A stretch of 24,160 nt of DNA from JANYIP01 sp031394045 (GCA_031394045.1 JANMWN010000178.1:1-24160), one strand, 5' to 3'; counted from the first letter of the stretch, positions 15,370-22,878 are shown. Numbers and translations: made by a program. The notes: generated by a model not told the origin, from the letters alone.

Positions 15370-16674
15370 GTGACCGACCTTCCCGGTGCCTCGGACGCGA
15401 CGGCCGCAGCGGAGCGCGACGCTGTCCTGGACACGGCCCGGCAGGCCCGCGCGGCCGCAGCGACGCTCGCGCCGATGCCCCGAGCGGTCAAGGACGCGGC
15501 GATCCTGGCCATCGCCGACGCGCTCGAGAAGCACGCGTCCGTGGTCCTTTCGGCCAACGCCGACGACGTCGCCCGGGCTCGCGCCGACGGTACCGACGAG
15601 GCGCTGGTCGACCGGCTCACCCTGACCCCCGAGCGCATTGCCGACATCGCCACCGCGCTCCGGCACGTGGCCGACCTGCCCGACCCGGTCGGCGAGGTCG
15701 TCCGCGGGTCGACGCTCCCTAACGGGCTCGAGCTGCGCCAGGTACGCGTACCCCTCGGTGTGGTCGGGATCATCTACGAGGCGCGGCCGAACGTGACTGT
15801 CGACGCCGCGGGGCTGTGCCTCAAGAGCGGCAATGCCGTGCTCCTGCGCGGCTCCTCGTCGGCCCAGGCGTCCAACGCCGCGCTCGTTGCGGTGATGCAG
15901 GAATCCCTTGTGGCCAGCGGCCTCCCCGCGCACGCGGTCTCGCTGGTGCCCGGCACCTCGCACGACTCGGTCCGCCACCTGATGACCGCGCGCGGGCTGG
16001 TCGACGTGCTCATCCCGCGCGGCGGCGCGGGCCTGATCCGCAGCGTCGTCGAGGGTTCGACCGTCCCGGTCATCGAGACCGGCATCGGCAACTGTCACGT
16101 CTATGTCGACGCCTCGGCCAACATCGCCAAGGCGGTCCGCATCCTGGTCAACTCCAAGGCCCAGCGCACCAGCGTGTGCAACGCGGCCGAGACCTTCCTC
16201 GTGCACGCGGACATCGCGCCCACGTTCCTGCCCGCCGCCCTCGCGGCGCTGCGCGAGGCTGGCGTCACCGTCCACGGCGACGAGCGGATCGAGCCGTACG
16301 CCGCCGCGGCCGGCATCGGCTTCGCGCCCGTGACCGAGGCGGACTGGCTGGCCGAGTACTACTCCCTCGACATCGCGGCAGGGGTGGTCGACTCACTCGA
16401 CGAAGCGGTGGCCCACATCCGGCGGTACGGCAGCGGGCACACCGAGGCGATCGTCACCGACAGCCAGCCGGCCGCGCGGCGGTTCGTCTCGACCGTCGAT
16501 GCCGCAGCCGTGATGGTCAACGCGTCGACCCGCTTCACCGACGGGGGCGAGTTCGGCTTCGGCGCCGAGATCGGGATCTCCACTCAGAAGCTGCACGCCC
16601 GCTGCCCGATGGGGCTGCCCGAGCTCACCTCGACGACGTACGTGGTGACCGGCGACGGGCACGTCCGCGGTTGA
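15370..16674 (+). CDS. proA: Gamma-glutamyl phosphate reductase (glutamate-5-semialdehyde dehydrogenase)
   Basis: A 434-residue NADPH-dependent reductase for the second step of proline synthesis, acting on the unstable ProB product. Family signatures: VRVPLGVVGIIYEARPNVT, LKSGNAVLLRGSS, LIPRGGAGLIR, the catalytic Cys270 in TSVCNAAET, and the C-terminal FTDGGEFGFGAEIGIST. The length fits the family. GTG 15370 is taken as the start; an ATG two bases upstream is in another frame. It sits eight bases after a TAGTCT box with no Shine-Dalgarno, which points to leaderless translation. Confidence 0.96.
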   Translation: MTDLPGASDATAAAERDAVLDTARQARAAAATLAPMPRAVKDAAILAIADALEKHASVVLSANADDVARARADGTDEALVDRLTLTPERIADIATALRHVADLPDPVGEVVRGSTLPNGLELRQVRVPLGVVGIIYEARPNVTVDAAGLCLKSGNAVLLRGSSSAQASNAALVAVMQESLVASGLPAHAVSLVPGTSHDSVRHLMTARGLVDVLIPRGGAGLIRSVVEGSTVPVIETGIGNCHVYVDASANIAKAVRILVNSKAQRTSVCNAAETFLVHADIAPTFLPAALAALREAGVTVHGDERIEPYAAAAGIGFAPVTEADWLAEYYSLDIAAGVVDSLDEAVAHIRRYGSGHTEAIVTDSQPAARRFVSTVDAAAVMVNASTRFTDGGEFGFGAEIGISTQKLHARCPMGLPELTSTTYVVTGDGHVRG

Positions 16675-16684
16675 GGGTGACGCC

Positions 16685-17182
16685 GTGAGCGACGACGCGC
16701 CGGGAGAGCCGGCGCCGGAGCCGGCGCCCGACCAAGCGGCACCGGTCCAGCCCGGGCTGCCGGTGCCCCGATGGCTCGGGCCGACCTTCCTTGTGCTCGC
16801 CGCGCTGACAGTGCCCTGGGCGTTCGAGCTCTGGGCGACGTTGCCCGCCCGCGACGTGTCGGCGCACTACCGGCTGGCCTGGGTCGGCTTCGACGTGATG
16901 CTCACGGTTGTCCTGGCCCGTACCGGTTGGCTGGCCTGGCGGGGCAGCGACCACGTCCAGCTGCCGGCCGTCGCCTCGGCGACGCTGCTGGTGGTCGATG
17001 TCTGGTTCGACATCGTCACCGCCTCGAGCCGCCACGACCTCGCGCTGGCAGTCGTCTCAGCGCTCGTCATCGAGGTCCCGCTCGCCTTGCTGTGCCTGTG
17101 GATCGCGCTCAACGCCGAGCGGGTACGACGCGAGCGACTTCACTGGGCGCTCCGCGTCGATCCACGCACTCTGCGTCCCTAG
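16685..17182 (+). CDS. Unknown four-helix membrane protein
   Basis: 165 residues; family not recognised. A Pro/Ala/Glu-rich cytoplasmic N-terminus (~28 residues) is followed by four hydrophobic segments: around 30-52 (FLVLAALTVPWAFELW), 61-86 (LAWVGFDVMLTVVLA), 92-114 (LLVVDVWFDIV) and 118-146 (VSALVIEVPLALLCLWIAL), then a basic tail. Asp and Glu residues inside the helices (FD in helix 2, DVWFDI in helix 3, IE in helix 4) are notable for such a small protein. GTG 16685 has GAGGGTG seven bases upstream, overlapping the end of proA, so it is probably co-transcribed with proA. Confidence 0.8.
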   Translation: MSDDAPGEPAPEPAPDQAAPVQPGLPVPRWLGPTFLVLAALTVPWAFELWATLPARDVSAHYRLAWVGFDVMLTVVLARTGWLAWRGSDHVQLPAVASATLLVVDVWFDIVTASSRHDLALAVVSALVIEVPLALLCLWIALNAERVRRERLHWALRVDPRTLRP

Positions 17183-17190
17183 CGTGCCGC

Positions 17191-17196
17191 TACGCT
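17191..17196 (+). promoter_or_regulatory. -10 box (TACGCT) of a leaderless promoter for the microprotein
   Basis: TACGCT ends exactly six bases before ATG 17203. No -35 is evident. The arrangement is the same as at 1714, 18775 and 19675. Confidence 0.5.
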
Positions 17197-17202
17197 GACG
17201 CC

Positions 17203-17346
17203 ATGCTGCTGACGAGCCTGACCGCCGTGCTCACCGAGGCCGAGAGCCAGAACTCGACGCCCCTGCCCCTCGCGCTGGGGCTCACGGCCGGAGGCATCCT
17301 GGTGCTCCTGCTCATCATCGTGACGCGGTTCAACAAGGACCGCTGA
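17203..17346 (+). CDS. 47-residue single-pass membrane microprotein
   Basis: A short gene of 48 codons. A polar N-terminus (TEAESQNSTPLP) precedes one hydrophobic segment (residues 21-40, LALGLTAGGILVLLLIIV) and a basic end, TRFNKDR. The charge pattern predicts an outside N-terminus and cytoplasmic C-terminus. A TACGCT box exactly six bases upstream supports the ATG and an independent leaderless transcript. Small proteins of this kind are common near this position in actinobacterial chromosomes, but I know no function. It precedes the coxE-like pseudogene by nine bases. Confidence 0.7.
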   Translation: MLLTSLTAVLTEAESQNSTPLPLALGLTAGGILVLLLIIVTRFNKDR

Positions 17347-17355
17347 CCCGGGTCG

Positions 17356-18751
17356 ATGACCGCCGCCACCGACGGTCTGCTCGACCGGACGGTCGGCCTG
17401 GCCCAGAGCCTGCGCCGCGCAGGTGTGCCCGTGTCGCTGGCCGAGTCGCTGGACGCCTGCCGGGCACTCGGGGCCGTGGGGCTCTCCGACCGCGAGGTGC
17501 TCCGCAGCGGTCTGGCCGCTGCCGTCATCAAGCGCTCGGCGCACCGGCCCGCCTTCGATGCACTCTTCGACCTGTGGTTCCCGGCGCTGATCGGTGAGCC
17601 GTCTGCGGCCGAGGGGGTGGGCGCCGCCGACGACGACGCCGTCGGGTCCATGCGGGACCGGCTGGCGGACCTGCTCCTGTCCGGCGACGACGCCGCGCTC
17701 CGTCGGTTCGCGCAGGAGGCCGTGGGCCGGTTCGGCCAGGCCGAGTCGCAGCCCGGCCGGCAGTCGTACTTCGCGTACCGGGTGCTGCGCGAGCTCTCGC
17801 CGGACACCCTGGTGGCCGGCCTCGTGGCGGCCTTGCTCGCCGGCTCGGGCGGCATCGAAGGTGACCCCACGCCGTTCGCGGACGAGGTAGCCAGGCGTAC
17901 GGTCCGCCAGCGCATCCAGGCCTTCCGGCAGCACGTCGACTCCGACGTACGCCGGCGGCTGGCGCAGGACAAGGGCATCGAGCCGGTCGCGCGTACCGCG
18001 GTGGCCCCACTGCTCGAGCAGGTGGACTTCCTGCGCGCCAACCGCGACGACCTGGCTGCGCTCCGCCGGCAGGTGCATCCGCTGGCGAGCCGGCTGGCCA
18101 CCCGGCTCAGCGCCAGACGGCACCTCGGCCGGACCGGGCGGCTGGACATGCGGCGTACGGTCCGCGCGTCGCTCGGCACCCGGCGGGGTGCCCGTGGTCA
18201 CCCACCACCGGGCCCGGCGGGCGCACAAGCCCGAGCTGGTGCTGATGTGCGACATGTCGGGGTCGGTGGCCTCGTTCGCGCAGTTCACGATGCTGCTCAC
18301 GTGGGCGCTGTCCGAGCAGTTCACCAAGGTCCGGGTGTTCGCCTTCATCGACGGCTGCGACGAGGTCACCCGCTTCCTCGAGGCCGCCGACGACCTGCCC
18401 GAGGCGCTCGCCCGCATGTCGCGCGAGGCCGAGCTGGTCTGGTTCGACGGGCACTCCGACTACGGGCACGCGTTCGAGGTCTTCGCCGAGCGGTTCACGG
18501 ACGCGATCACGCCGCGTACCTCGCTGCTGGTGCTGGGGGACGGGCGGACCAACTTCCGGAACCCGGCGCTGCCCGTGCTGCGCGGCATGGTGGCGCGGGC
18601 CCGGCACGCGTACTGGCTCAACCCCGAGCCACGGGCGCAGTGGGGGAGCGGTGACTCCGCGGCGCCGGCCTACGCCGAGGTCGTCGAGATGGTCGAGTGC
18701 CGCACGGTGGCCCAGCTCGAGGTCTTCGTACGCCGGCTGCTCCCGGCCTGA
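17356..18751 (+). pseudogene. CoxE-like VWA domain protein with a one-base frameshift
   Basis: The first part (ATG 17356, frame 1) encodes a CoxE-like N-terminal region (LAQSLRRAGVPVSLAESLDA through RRTVRASLGT). The VWA domain follows in frame 2 from about 18182 to the TGA at 18749-18751, with the metal-site motif CDMSGSV and then TNFRNPALPVLRGM. Removing one C from the CCC at 18179-18181 joins the parts as ...SLGTGGVPVVTHH..., exactly what the family has there, giving about 464 residues. So this is a recent one-base insertion, a population variant or a sequencing/assembly error. VWA/CoxE proteins work with MoxR AAA+ ATPases to mature metal enzymes such as CO dehydrogenase-type hydroxylases; no MoxR gene is in the window. 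Both halves keep normal codon use, so decay, if real, is very recent. Confidence 0.85.
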
Positions 18752-18774
18752 TTCATCGCAGCGCCGTTTGAGCG

Positions 18775-18780
18775 TACGTT
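18775..18780 (+). promoter_or_regulatory. -10 box (TACGTT) of a leaderless promoter for fdhD
   Basis: TACGTT ends exactly six bases before ATG 18787. TTCATC at 18752-18757 with 17-base spacing is a weak -35 candidate. Confidence 0.55.
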
Positions 18781-18786
18781 TCGGGC

Positions 18787-19650
18787 ATGAGCGACGACTT
18801 CCGCCCGCCGGGCCCGGTCACCCGGGTACGCGCGGTGCGCTACGACCCCGACCAGGCGGGTGAGCCGGGCGGGGGCGGTGGGACCCGCGAGGAACACCTG
18901 GCGACGGAGGAGCCGCTCGAGATCCGGATCGGCGACCGCCGGCTGGCCGTGACCATGCGTACGCCGGGGGGCGACTTCGAGCTCGCCGCGGGCTGGCTGC
19001 ACGCCGAGGGGGTCGTGGCGGCCCAGGAGGACGTCAGGGCGATCCGCTACTGCACCGACGTGGTGCTCACCCCGGAGGAGCGCTTCAACGTCGTCACGGT
19101 CGACCTGGCCGACCCGCTCGCCGCGGCGCCGCTCGCCGCCCGCTCGTACCTCGTCTCCAGCGCCTGCGGCGTCTGCGGGCGCGACACGCTCGACGACCTC
19201 AGGTCGCGCGGCTACCTACCCGCACCGCCAGGGCCGCTGCTCGACCCGGCCCTGCTGGCCGGGCTGCCGGACCGGCTGCGCGGGCGCCAGGCGGTCTTCG
19301 AGCGGACCGGTGGCCTGCATGCGGCCGGCCTGTTCGACGCGGTCAGCGGTGAGGCGCTCGCGGTCCGCGAGGACGTCGGGCGGCACAACGCCGTCGACAA
19401 GGTGGTCGGCTGGGCCCTGCTCTCGGGGCGGCTGCCGCTGTCGGGGGCGGTCCTGGTGGTCAGCGGGCGCACGTCGTACGAGCTGTGCCAAAAGGCCGTC
19501 GCCGCCGGGATCCCGGCCCTGGTGTCGGTGTCCGCGCCCTCAAGCCTCGCGGTCAGCCTGGCCCGCAGCTTCGGGCTCCTGCTGGCGGGGTTCGCCCGGG
19601 ACGGCCGGATCACCGTCTATGCAGGTCAGGAGCGTCTCGCGGCGCGCTGA
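18787..19650 (+). CDS. fdhD: Formate dehydrogenase accessory sulfurtransferase FdhD
   Basis: 287 residues. FdhD moves sulfur from a cysteine desulfurase to the molybdenum/tungsten cofactor of formate dehydrogenase. The sulfur-carrying CxxC is Cys127 and Cys130 in SSACGVCGRD. Other family segments are EEPLEIRIGD, TPGGDFELAAGWLHAEG, REDVGRHNAVDKVVG and VSGRTSYELCQKA. The length is normal. The start is ATG, six bases after TACGTT; no Shine-Dalgarno. No formate dehydrogenase gene is in the window, so it serves an enzyme encoded elsewhere. The nearby CoxE-like gene also belongs to metal-enzyme maturation. Confidence 0.95.
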   Translation: MSDDFRPPGPVTRVRAVRYDPDQAGEPGGGGGTREEHLATEEPLEIRIGDRRLAVTMRTPGGDFELAAGWLHAEGVVAAQEDVRAIRYCTDVVLTPEERFNVVTVDLADPLAAAPLAARSYLVSSACGVCGRDTLDDLRSRGYLPAPPGPLLDPALLAGLPDRLRGRQAVFERTGGLHAAGLFDAVSGEALAVREDVGRHNAVDKVVGWALLSGRLPLSGAVLVVSGRTSYELCQKAVAAGIPALVSVSAPSSLAVSLARSFGLLLAGFARDGRITVYAGQERLAAR

Positions 19651-19674
19651 CCGGGCCTCGCGGGGCGCGGCGGT

Positions 19675-19680
19675 TAGCCT
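19675..19680 (+). promoter_or_regulatory. -10 box (TAGCCT) of a leaderless promoter for nadD
   Basis: TAGCCT ends exactly six bases before ATG 19687. No -35 at standard spacing is recognisable. Confidence 0.55.
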
Positions 19681-19686
19681 CGTCGT

Positions 19687-20313
19687 ATGGGCAGCGAGCG
19701 GGTGACCGGCGAGCGCGTCGGCGTGATGGGCGGGACGTTCGACCCCGTCCACCACGGGCACCTGGTCGCCGCGAGCGAGGTCGCCGAGCGGTTCGACCTC
19801 GACGAGGTCGTGTTCGTCCCGACCGGTCGCCCCTGGCAGAAGTCGGCCCGCGAGGTGAGCGCCCCCGAGGACCGCTACCTGATGACGGTCATCGCCACGG
19901 CATCCAACCCGCGCTTCAGCGTCAGCCGGATCGACATCGACCGGGACGGCCCCACGTACACCGTGGACACGCTCAGGGACCTGCACGCCGAGCGCGGGGA
20001 CGACGTCTCGCTGTTCTTCATCACCGGTGCCGACGCGCTCGCGCAGATCCTCTCGTGGCGGCAGGCGGACGAGGCGATCGGGCTCGCGCACTTCGTCGGG
20101 GTGACCCGTCCGGGGCACGTCCTGGCCGACCCGGGGCTGCCCGACGGGCGGGTCAGCCTGGTGGAGATTCCGGCTCTGGCGATATCCAGCAGCGATTGTC
20201 GCGAAAGAGTGGGCCGGAAACAGCCGATCTGGTATCTCGTGCCTGATGGAGTCGTGCAGTACATCGCCAAGCGTGGTCTCTACTCCTCCGAGTCGTCTGA
20301 AGGGGTGCGCTGA
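19687..20313 (+). CDS. nadD: Nicotinate-nucleotide adenylyltransferase
   Basis: A 208-residue enzyme that adenylates nicotinate mononucleotide in NAD synthesis. The nucleotidyltransferase motif GGTFDPVHHGH is at residues 15-25, the substrate-loop tryptophan in GRPWQKS, and the second motif ISSSDCRER begins at residue 166. The end IWYLVPDGVVQYIAKRGLY is family-typical. The start is ATG after a TAGCCT box. Codons from about 20164 to 20255 use many A/T third positions (ATA, GAT, TGT, GAA, AGA, AAA, TAT), unlike the rest of the gene. The TGA overlaps the next ATG by one base. Confidence 0.95.
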   Translation: MGSERVTGERVGVMGGTFDPVHHGHLVAASEVAERFDLDEVVFVPTGRPWQKSAREVSAPEDRYLMTVIATASNPRFSVSRIDIDRDGPTYTVDTLRDLHAERGDDVSLFFITGADALAQILSWRQADEAIGLAHFVGVTRPGHVLADPGLPDGRVSLVEIPALAISSSDCRERVGRKQPIWYLVPDGVVQYIAKRGLYSSESSEGVR

Positions 20314-21755
20314 TGGCGGGCAAGCACGCTCGCGCCGACGCGGCCCCGACGGTCGACGAGGCTGACCTGGACGAGGCTGACCTGGCCGAGCTCGAGCCGC
20401 CTATTGGGCTGCCCGCGCCCTCCGGCGACCCCGTCGCGACCGACCCACCCGTCGAACCTGCGCCCGCCGACTTGGCCGACCCACCCATCGAACCTCCTGC
20501 CGCCAGTCGTGCGGCGTACGAAGCAGCGGTGCTCCCGGGCTCGCCGCGTACCGGCAGGCAGGCCGTGCGGGCCGAGCGTCGGCAGAAGACACGCCGCACC
20601 CGGCTCGTCGCTGCCGGGGCCGTCGTGGCCCTGGTCCTCGTTGCCGTCGCCTGGGCGGTGCTGGCCAACCGTGGCGGCAAGCCCGCCGACGGTGCCGCCC
20701 CACCTGTGGCCACCCGTACCCAGGGCACGCTGCTGCTCCAGGTCGTCGACAGCGGCGGCCAGACGGTGGCCGCCAGCCTGCTCGCGCACGACTCCACCGG
20801 CCAGGGCACCGGGTTCGGGTCGCTGGTGCCCAGTGGCCTGCTGGTCCAGTCCGCCGGCCTCGGCGCGGTCAGCTTCGGCTCGACCTCGACGACCGGCGGC
20901 GCCGGCACGGGGAGTGCGGCACTGTCCGATGCGCTCGGGGTGATCGTCGACGGCGGCTGGCTGCTGTCGCAGACCTCGTTCGGTGCACTCATCGACTCGG
21001 TCGGCGGCGTGGACGTCAACGTGGACGAGGACATCCAGACCACGACGACCGATGGCGGGTCCGTGCTGCTGATCAAGGCGGGGCAGCAGCACCTGGCCGG
21101 TACGCAGGCCGCCGCGTACGCCACGCATCTGGACGCCGGGGCGCCGGAGCAGGCGCGGCTCGCCCGGTTCAGCTCGGTGCTCTCGGCCATGCTTGCCAAG
21201 CTGCCCCCTGCGACCGGCTCCGTGTCGACGCTCCTGGCCAGGCTGGGCGCCGGCTCGACCTCGACGTACACCGCGGACCAGCTGGCGACGTTCCTCGACC
21301 ACCTGCGCTCGGACGCCACCGGCACCAGGCTCACCTTCGACAACATCCCCACGCACCCGCTGGACGCGAGCGGCTCGGTCTCGACCGTGGTCGTCGACAA
21401 CGCGGCGCTGCCGGCGTACGTGCAGCTCAACTTCGCCGGGTCGCTCCCGAAGGCGTCCGCGGCGGGTCCGATCACCGCGCTGGTGCAGAACGGGGTCGGT
21501 ACCCCCGGGCTCGACGAGACCGCGCGGATCAAGCTCGCTGCCGCCGGGATCTCGTACATCGGTGGGAACAACGCCTCGTCGTTCGACAACCCGACCTCGT
21601 CGGTGCTCATCGCTGACGACACCGACGCCTCGCGGGCCAAGGGAGCCGCAGTGGCCAAGGCCCTAGGACTGCCGACCTCGGACCTCAAGATCACCGGCCA
21701 GGGCCAGAACGTGGCCGACGTCGTCGTCGTACTCGGGGCCGACTACAAGCCGTGA
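20313..21755 (+). CDS. LCP-like membrane protein with LytR C-terminal domain
   Basis: 480 residues. A disordered, acidic, Pro-rich cytoplasmic N-terminus (~90 residues with short repeats) ends in a basic patch, followed by one membrane helix (about residues 97-117). The outer part has an LCP-like segment (LLSQTSFGALIDSVGGVDVNV, AGQQHLAGTQAAAYA) and a LytR_C domain at the end (NGVGTPGLDETARIKLAAAGI ... VVVVLGADY). LCP enzymes attach polymers to peptidoglycan, but the usual RSDT and IPRD arginine motifs are replaced (AHDS, LVPSG), so catalysis is doubtful. ATG overlaps the nadD stop (TGATG), with AAGGGG upstream. It lies between nadD and rsfS, a common actinobacterial order. Confidence 0.82.
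   Translation: MAGKHARADAAPTVDEADLDEADLAELEPPIGLPAPSGDPVATDPPVEPAPADLADPPIEPPAASRAAYEAAVLPGSPRTGRQAVRAERRQKTRRTRLVAAGAVVALVLVAVAWAVLANRGGKPADGAAPPVATRTQGTLLLQVVDSGGQTVAASLLAHDSTGQGTGFGSLVPSGLLVQSAGLGAVSFGSTSTTGGAGTGSAALSDALGVIVDGGWLLSQTSFGALIDSVGGVDVNVDEDIQTTTTDGGSVLLIKAGQQHLAGTQAAAYATHLDAGAPEQARLARFSSVLSAMLAKLPPATGSVSTLLARLGAGSTSTYTADQLATFLDHLRSDATGTRLTFDNIPTHPLDASGSVSTVVVDNAALPAYVQLNFAGSLPKASAAGPITALVQNGVGTPGLDETARIKLAAAGISYIGGNNASSFDNPTSSVLIADDTDASRAKGAAVAKALGLPTSDLKITGQGQNVADVVVVLGADYKP
20355..20384 (+). repeat. Two 15-base tandem copies encoding DEADL
   Basis: gacgaggctgacctg occurs twice in a row inside the acidic N-terminus of the LCP-like protein. The next repeat pair lies ~55 bases downstream. 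Confidence 0.8.
20440..20495 (+). repeat. 20-base direct repeat encoding DPP(V/I)EP
   Basis: Copies at 20440-20459 and 20476-20495 differ at one base and start 36 bases apart, in frame. They suggest local slippage duplications in a disordered linker. Confidence 0.75.
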
Positions 21756-21796
21756 GATCCTTGGGGGACTCCCCATCCCCGACCGGAAGTACCCAC

Positions 21797-22204
21797 GTGA
21801 CAGCCTCACCCGACGCCCTGGCACTGGTAGCCGTCGCCGCCCGTGCCGCCGCAGACAAGCTGGCCGACAACATCGTTGCCTTCGACGTCAGCGAGCAGCT
21901 CGTCATCACCGACGCGTTCGTGATCTGCTCGGCCTCCAACGACCGGCAGGTCGTCGCGATCGTCGACGCCGTCGAGGAGCTGGCCCGGACCGAGCTCGGG
22001 CAGAAGCCGGTACGCCGCGAGGGTGACCGCGAGGCCCGCTGGGTGCTGCTCGACTTCGTCGACGTCGTGGTCCACGTGCAGCACGTCGAGGAGCGGGTCT
22101 ACTACTCCCTCGAGCGGATCTGGAAGGACTGCCCGGTCATCCCGCTCCCCGAGGACGTCCTGGCCACGGCGCAGGCCCGAGGCATCGCCGGCGGGTCGCG
22201 CTGA
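21797..22204 (+). CDS. rsfS: Ribosome silencing factor RsfS
   Basis: A 135-residue RsfS (RsfA/Iojap family) that binds L14 on the 50S subunit and blocks joining with the 30S under starvation. Motifs: ADKLADNIVAFDVSEQLVITDAF (split over residues ~15-38), ICSASNDRQVVAIVDAVEE, REGDREARWVLLDFVDVVVH and ERVYYSLERIWKDCP. GTG 21797 is chosen over an in-frame codon at 21752 because GGAAG (21784-21788) is well placed and the family starts here. The stop overlaps the CTG start of the phosphatase gene, as in the frequent rsfS-phosphatase pair of actinobacteria. Confidence 0.95.
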   Translation: MTASPDALALVAVAARAAADKLADNIVAFDVSEQLVITDAFVICSASNDRQVVAIVDAVEELARTELGQKPVRREGDREARWVLLDFVDVVVHVQHVEERVYYSLERIWKDCPVIPLPEDVLATAQARGIAGGSR

Positions 22205-22842
22205 GCGGGCGCCGTCTCGTCCTCTGGCGGCACGGGCGGACCGCCTGGAACGACGAGGGCCGGTTCCAGGGTCAGATCGACGTCGGGCTCGACGAGGTCG
22301 GACGCGAGCAGGCCGACCGTGCCGCACGGCTGCTCGCCGCGATGCCGCCGGATGTCATCGTCAGCTCGGACCTGGTCAGGGCCCGCGAGACGGCCGAGCC
22401 GCTGGCGGTGCTGACCGGCGTCCACGTACGCGTGGACGAGGGGCTCCGCGAGACCTTCGCCGGTGACTGGCAGGGGATGCTGGCCAGCGAGATCCGGGCC
22501 AAGGACGGCGCCCGGCTGGGTGCCTGGCGGGCCGGCGCGGACATCCGTCCAGGTGGTGGCGAGACGCGTACCGAGATCGCCGACCGGGCCGAGGCCGCGC
22601 TCTATCGCGGGCTGGCCGAGGTGCCCGACGGCGGGGTGATCGTGCTGGTCACGCACGGGGGCACTGCCCGCGCGCTGATCGGACGGCTGCTCGGGCTCCC
22701 CGTCGTGTCGTGGCAGGTGCTCGGCGGCCTGGCCAACTGCTCGTGGTCGGTGCTGGAGGAGTGGGGCGAGCGCAGCTGGCGGCTGACCGAGCACAACGCC
22801 GGCACGCTGCCCGAGCCGGTCATGGGCGACGACGGCACCTGA
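22201..22842 (+). CDS. Histidine phosphatase family protein (phosphoglycerate mutase-like)
   Basis: 213 residues, a branch-1 histidine phosphatase. The phosphorylated His11 is in VLWRHGRTAWN. SSDLVRARETAEPL, the acidic EGLRETFAGDWQG and the second catalytic His152 in LVTHGGTARALIG complete the active site. Substrate unknown; actinobacterial relatives include glucosyl-3-phosphoglycerate phosphatase. The start is unusual: no ATG, GTG or TTG exists in frame between the upstream rsfS region and the RHG motif, and the only candidate is CTG 22201 within CTGA overlapping the rsfS stop. ATG 22342 is in frame but would delete the catalytic RHG motif. Translation is probably coupled to rsfS. Confidence 0.9.
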   Translation: MSGRRLVLWRHGRTAWNDEGRFQGQIDVGLDEVGREQADRAARLLAAMPPDVIVSSDLVRARETAEPLAVLTGVHVRVDEGLRETFAGDWQGMLASEIRAKDGARLGAWRAGADIRPGGGETRTEIADRAEAALYRGLAEVPDGGVIVLVTHGGTARALIGRLLGLPVVSWQVLGGLANCSWSVLEEWGERSWRLTEHNAGTLPEPVMGDDGT

Positions 22843-22872
22843 TCCGGTTTCGTGCCCGGTCCCTCGACCGGC

Positions 22873-22878
22873 TATCCT
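22873..22878 (+). promoter_or_regulatory. -10 box (TATCCT) for tRNA-Ala
   Basis: TATCCT lies 22 bases before the tRNA. A start near 22885 would give a 16-base 5' leader beginning with the hairpin GCCC-GCAA-GGGC (22885-22896). The -35 (TTCGTG, 22849-22854, 18-base spacing) is weak. Confidence 0.5.

Noticed and set aside
18179..18190. Programmed frameshift in the coxE-like gene
   Set aside because: No slippery site with stimulatory structure or stop codon is seen at the junction; a single extra C explains it fully.
22342..22842. ATG 22342 as the phosphatase start
   Set aside because: It would remove the first 47 residues, including the catalytic RHG motif, and leave an unexplained 137-base gap with perfect family sequence.
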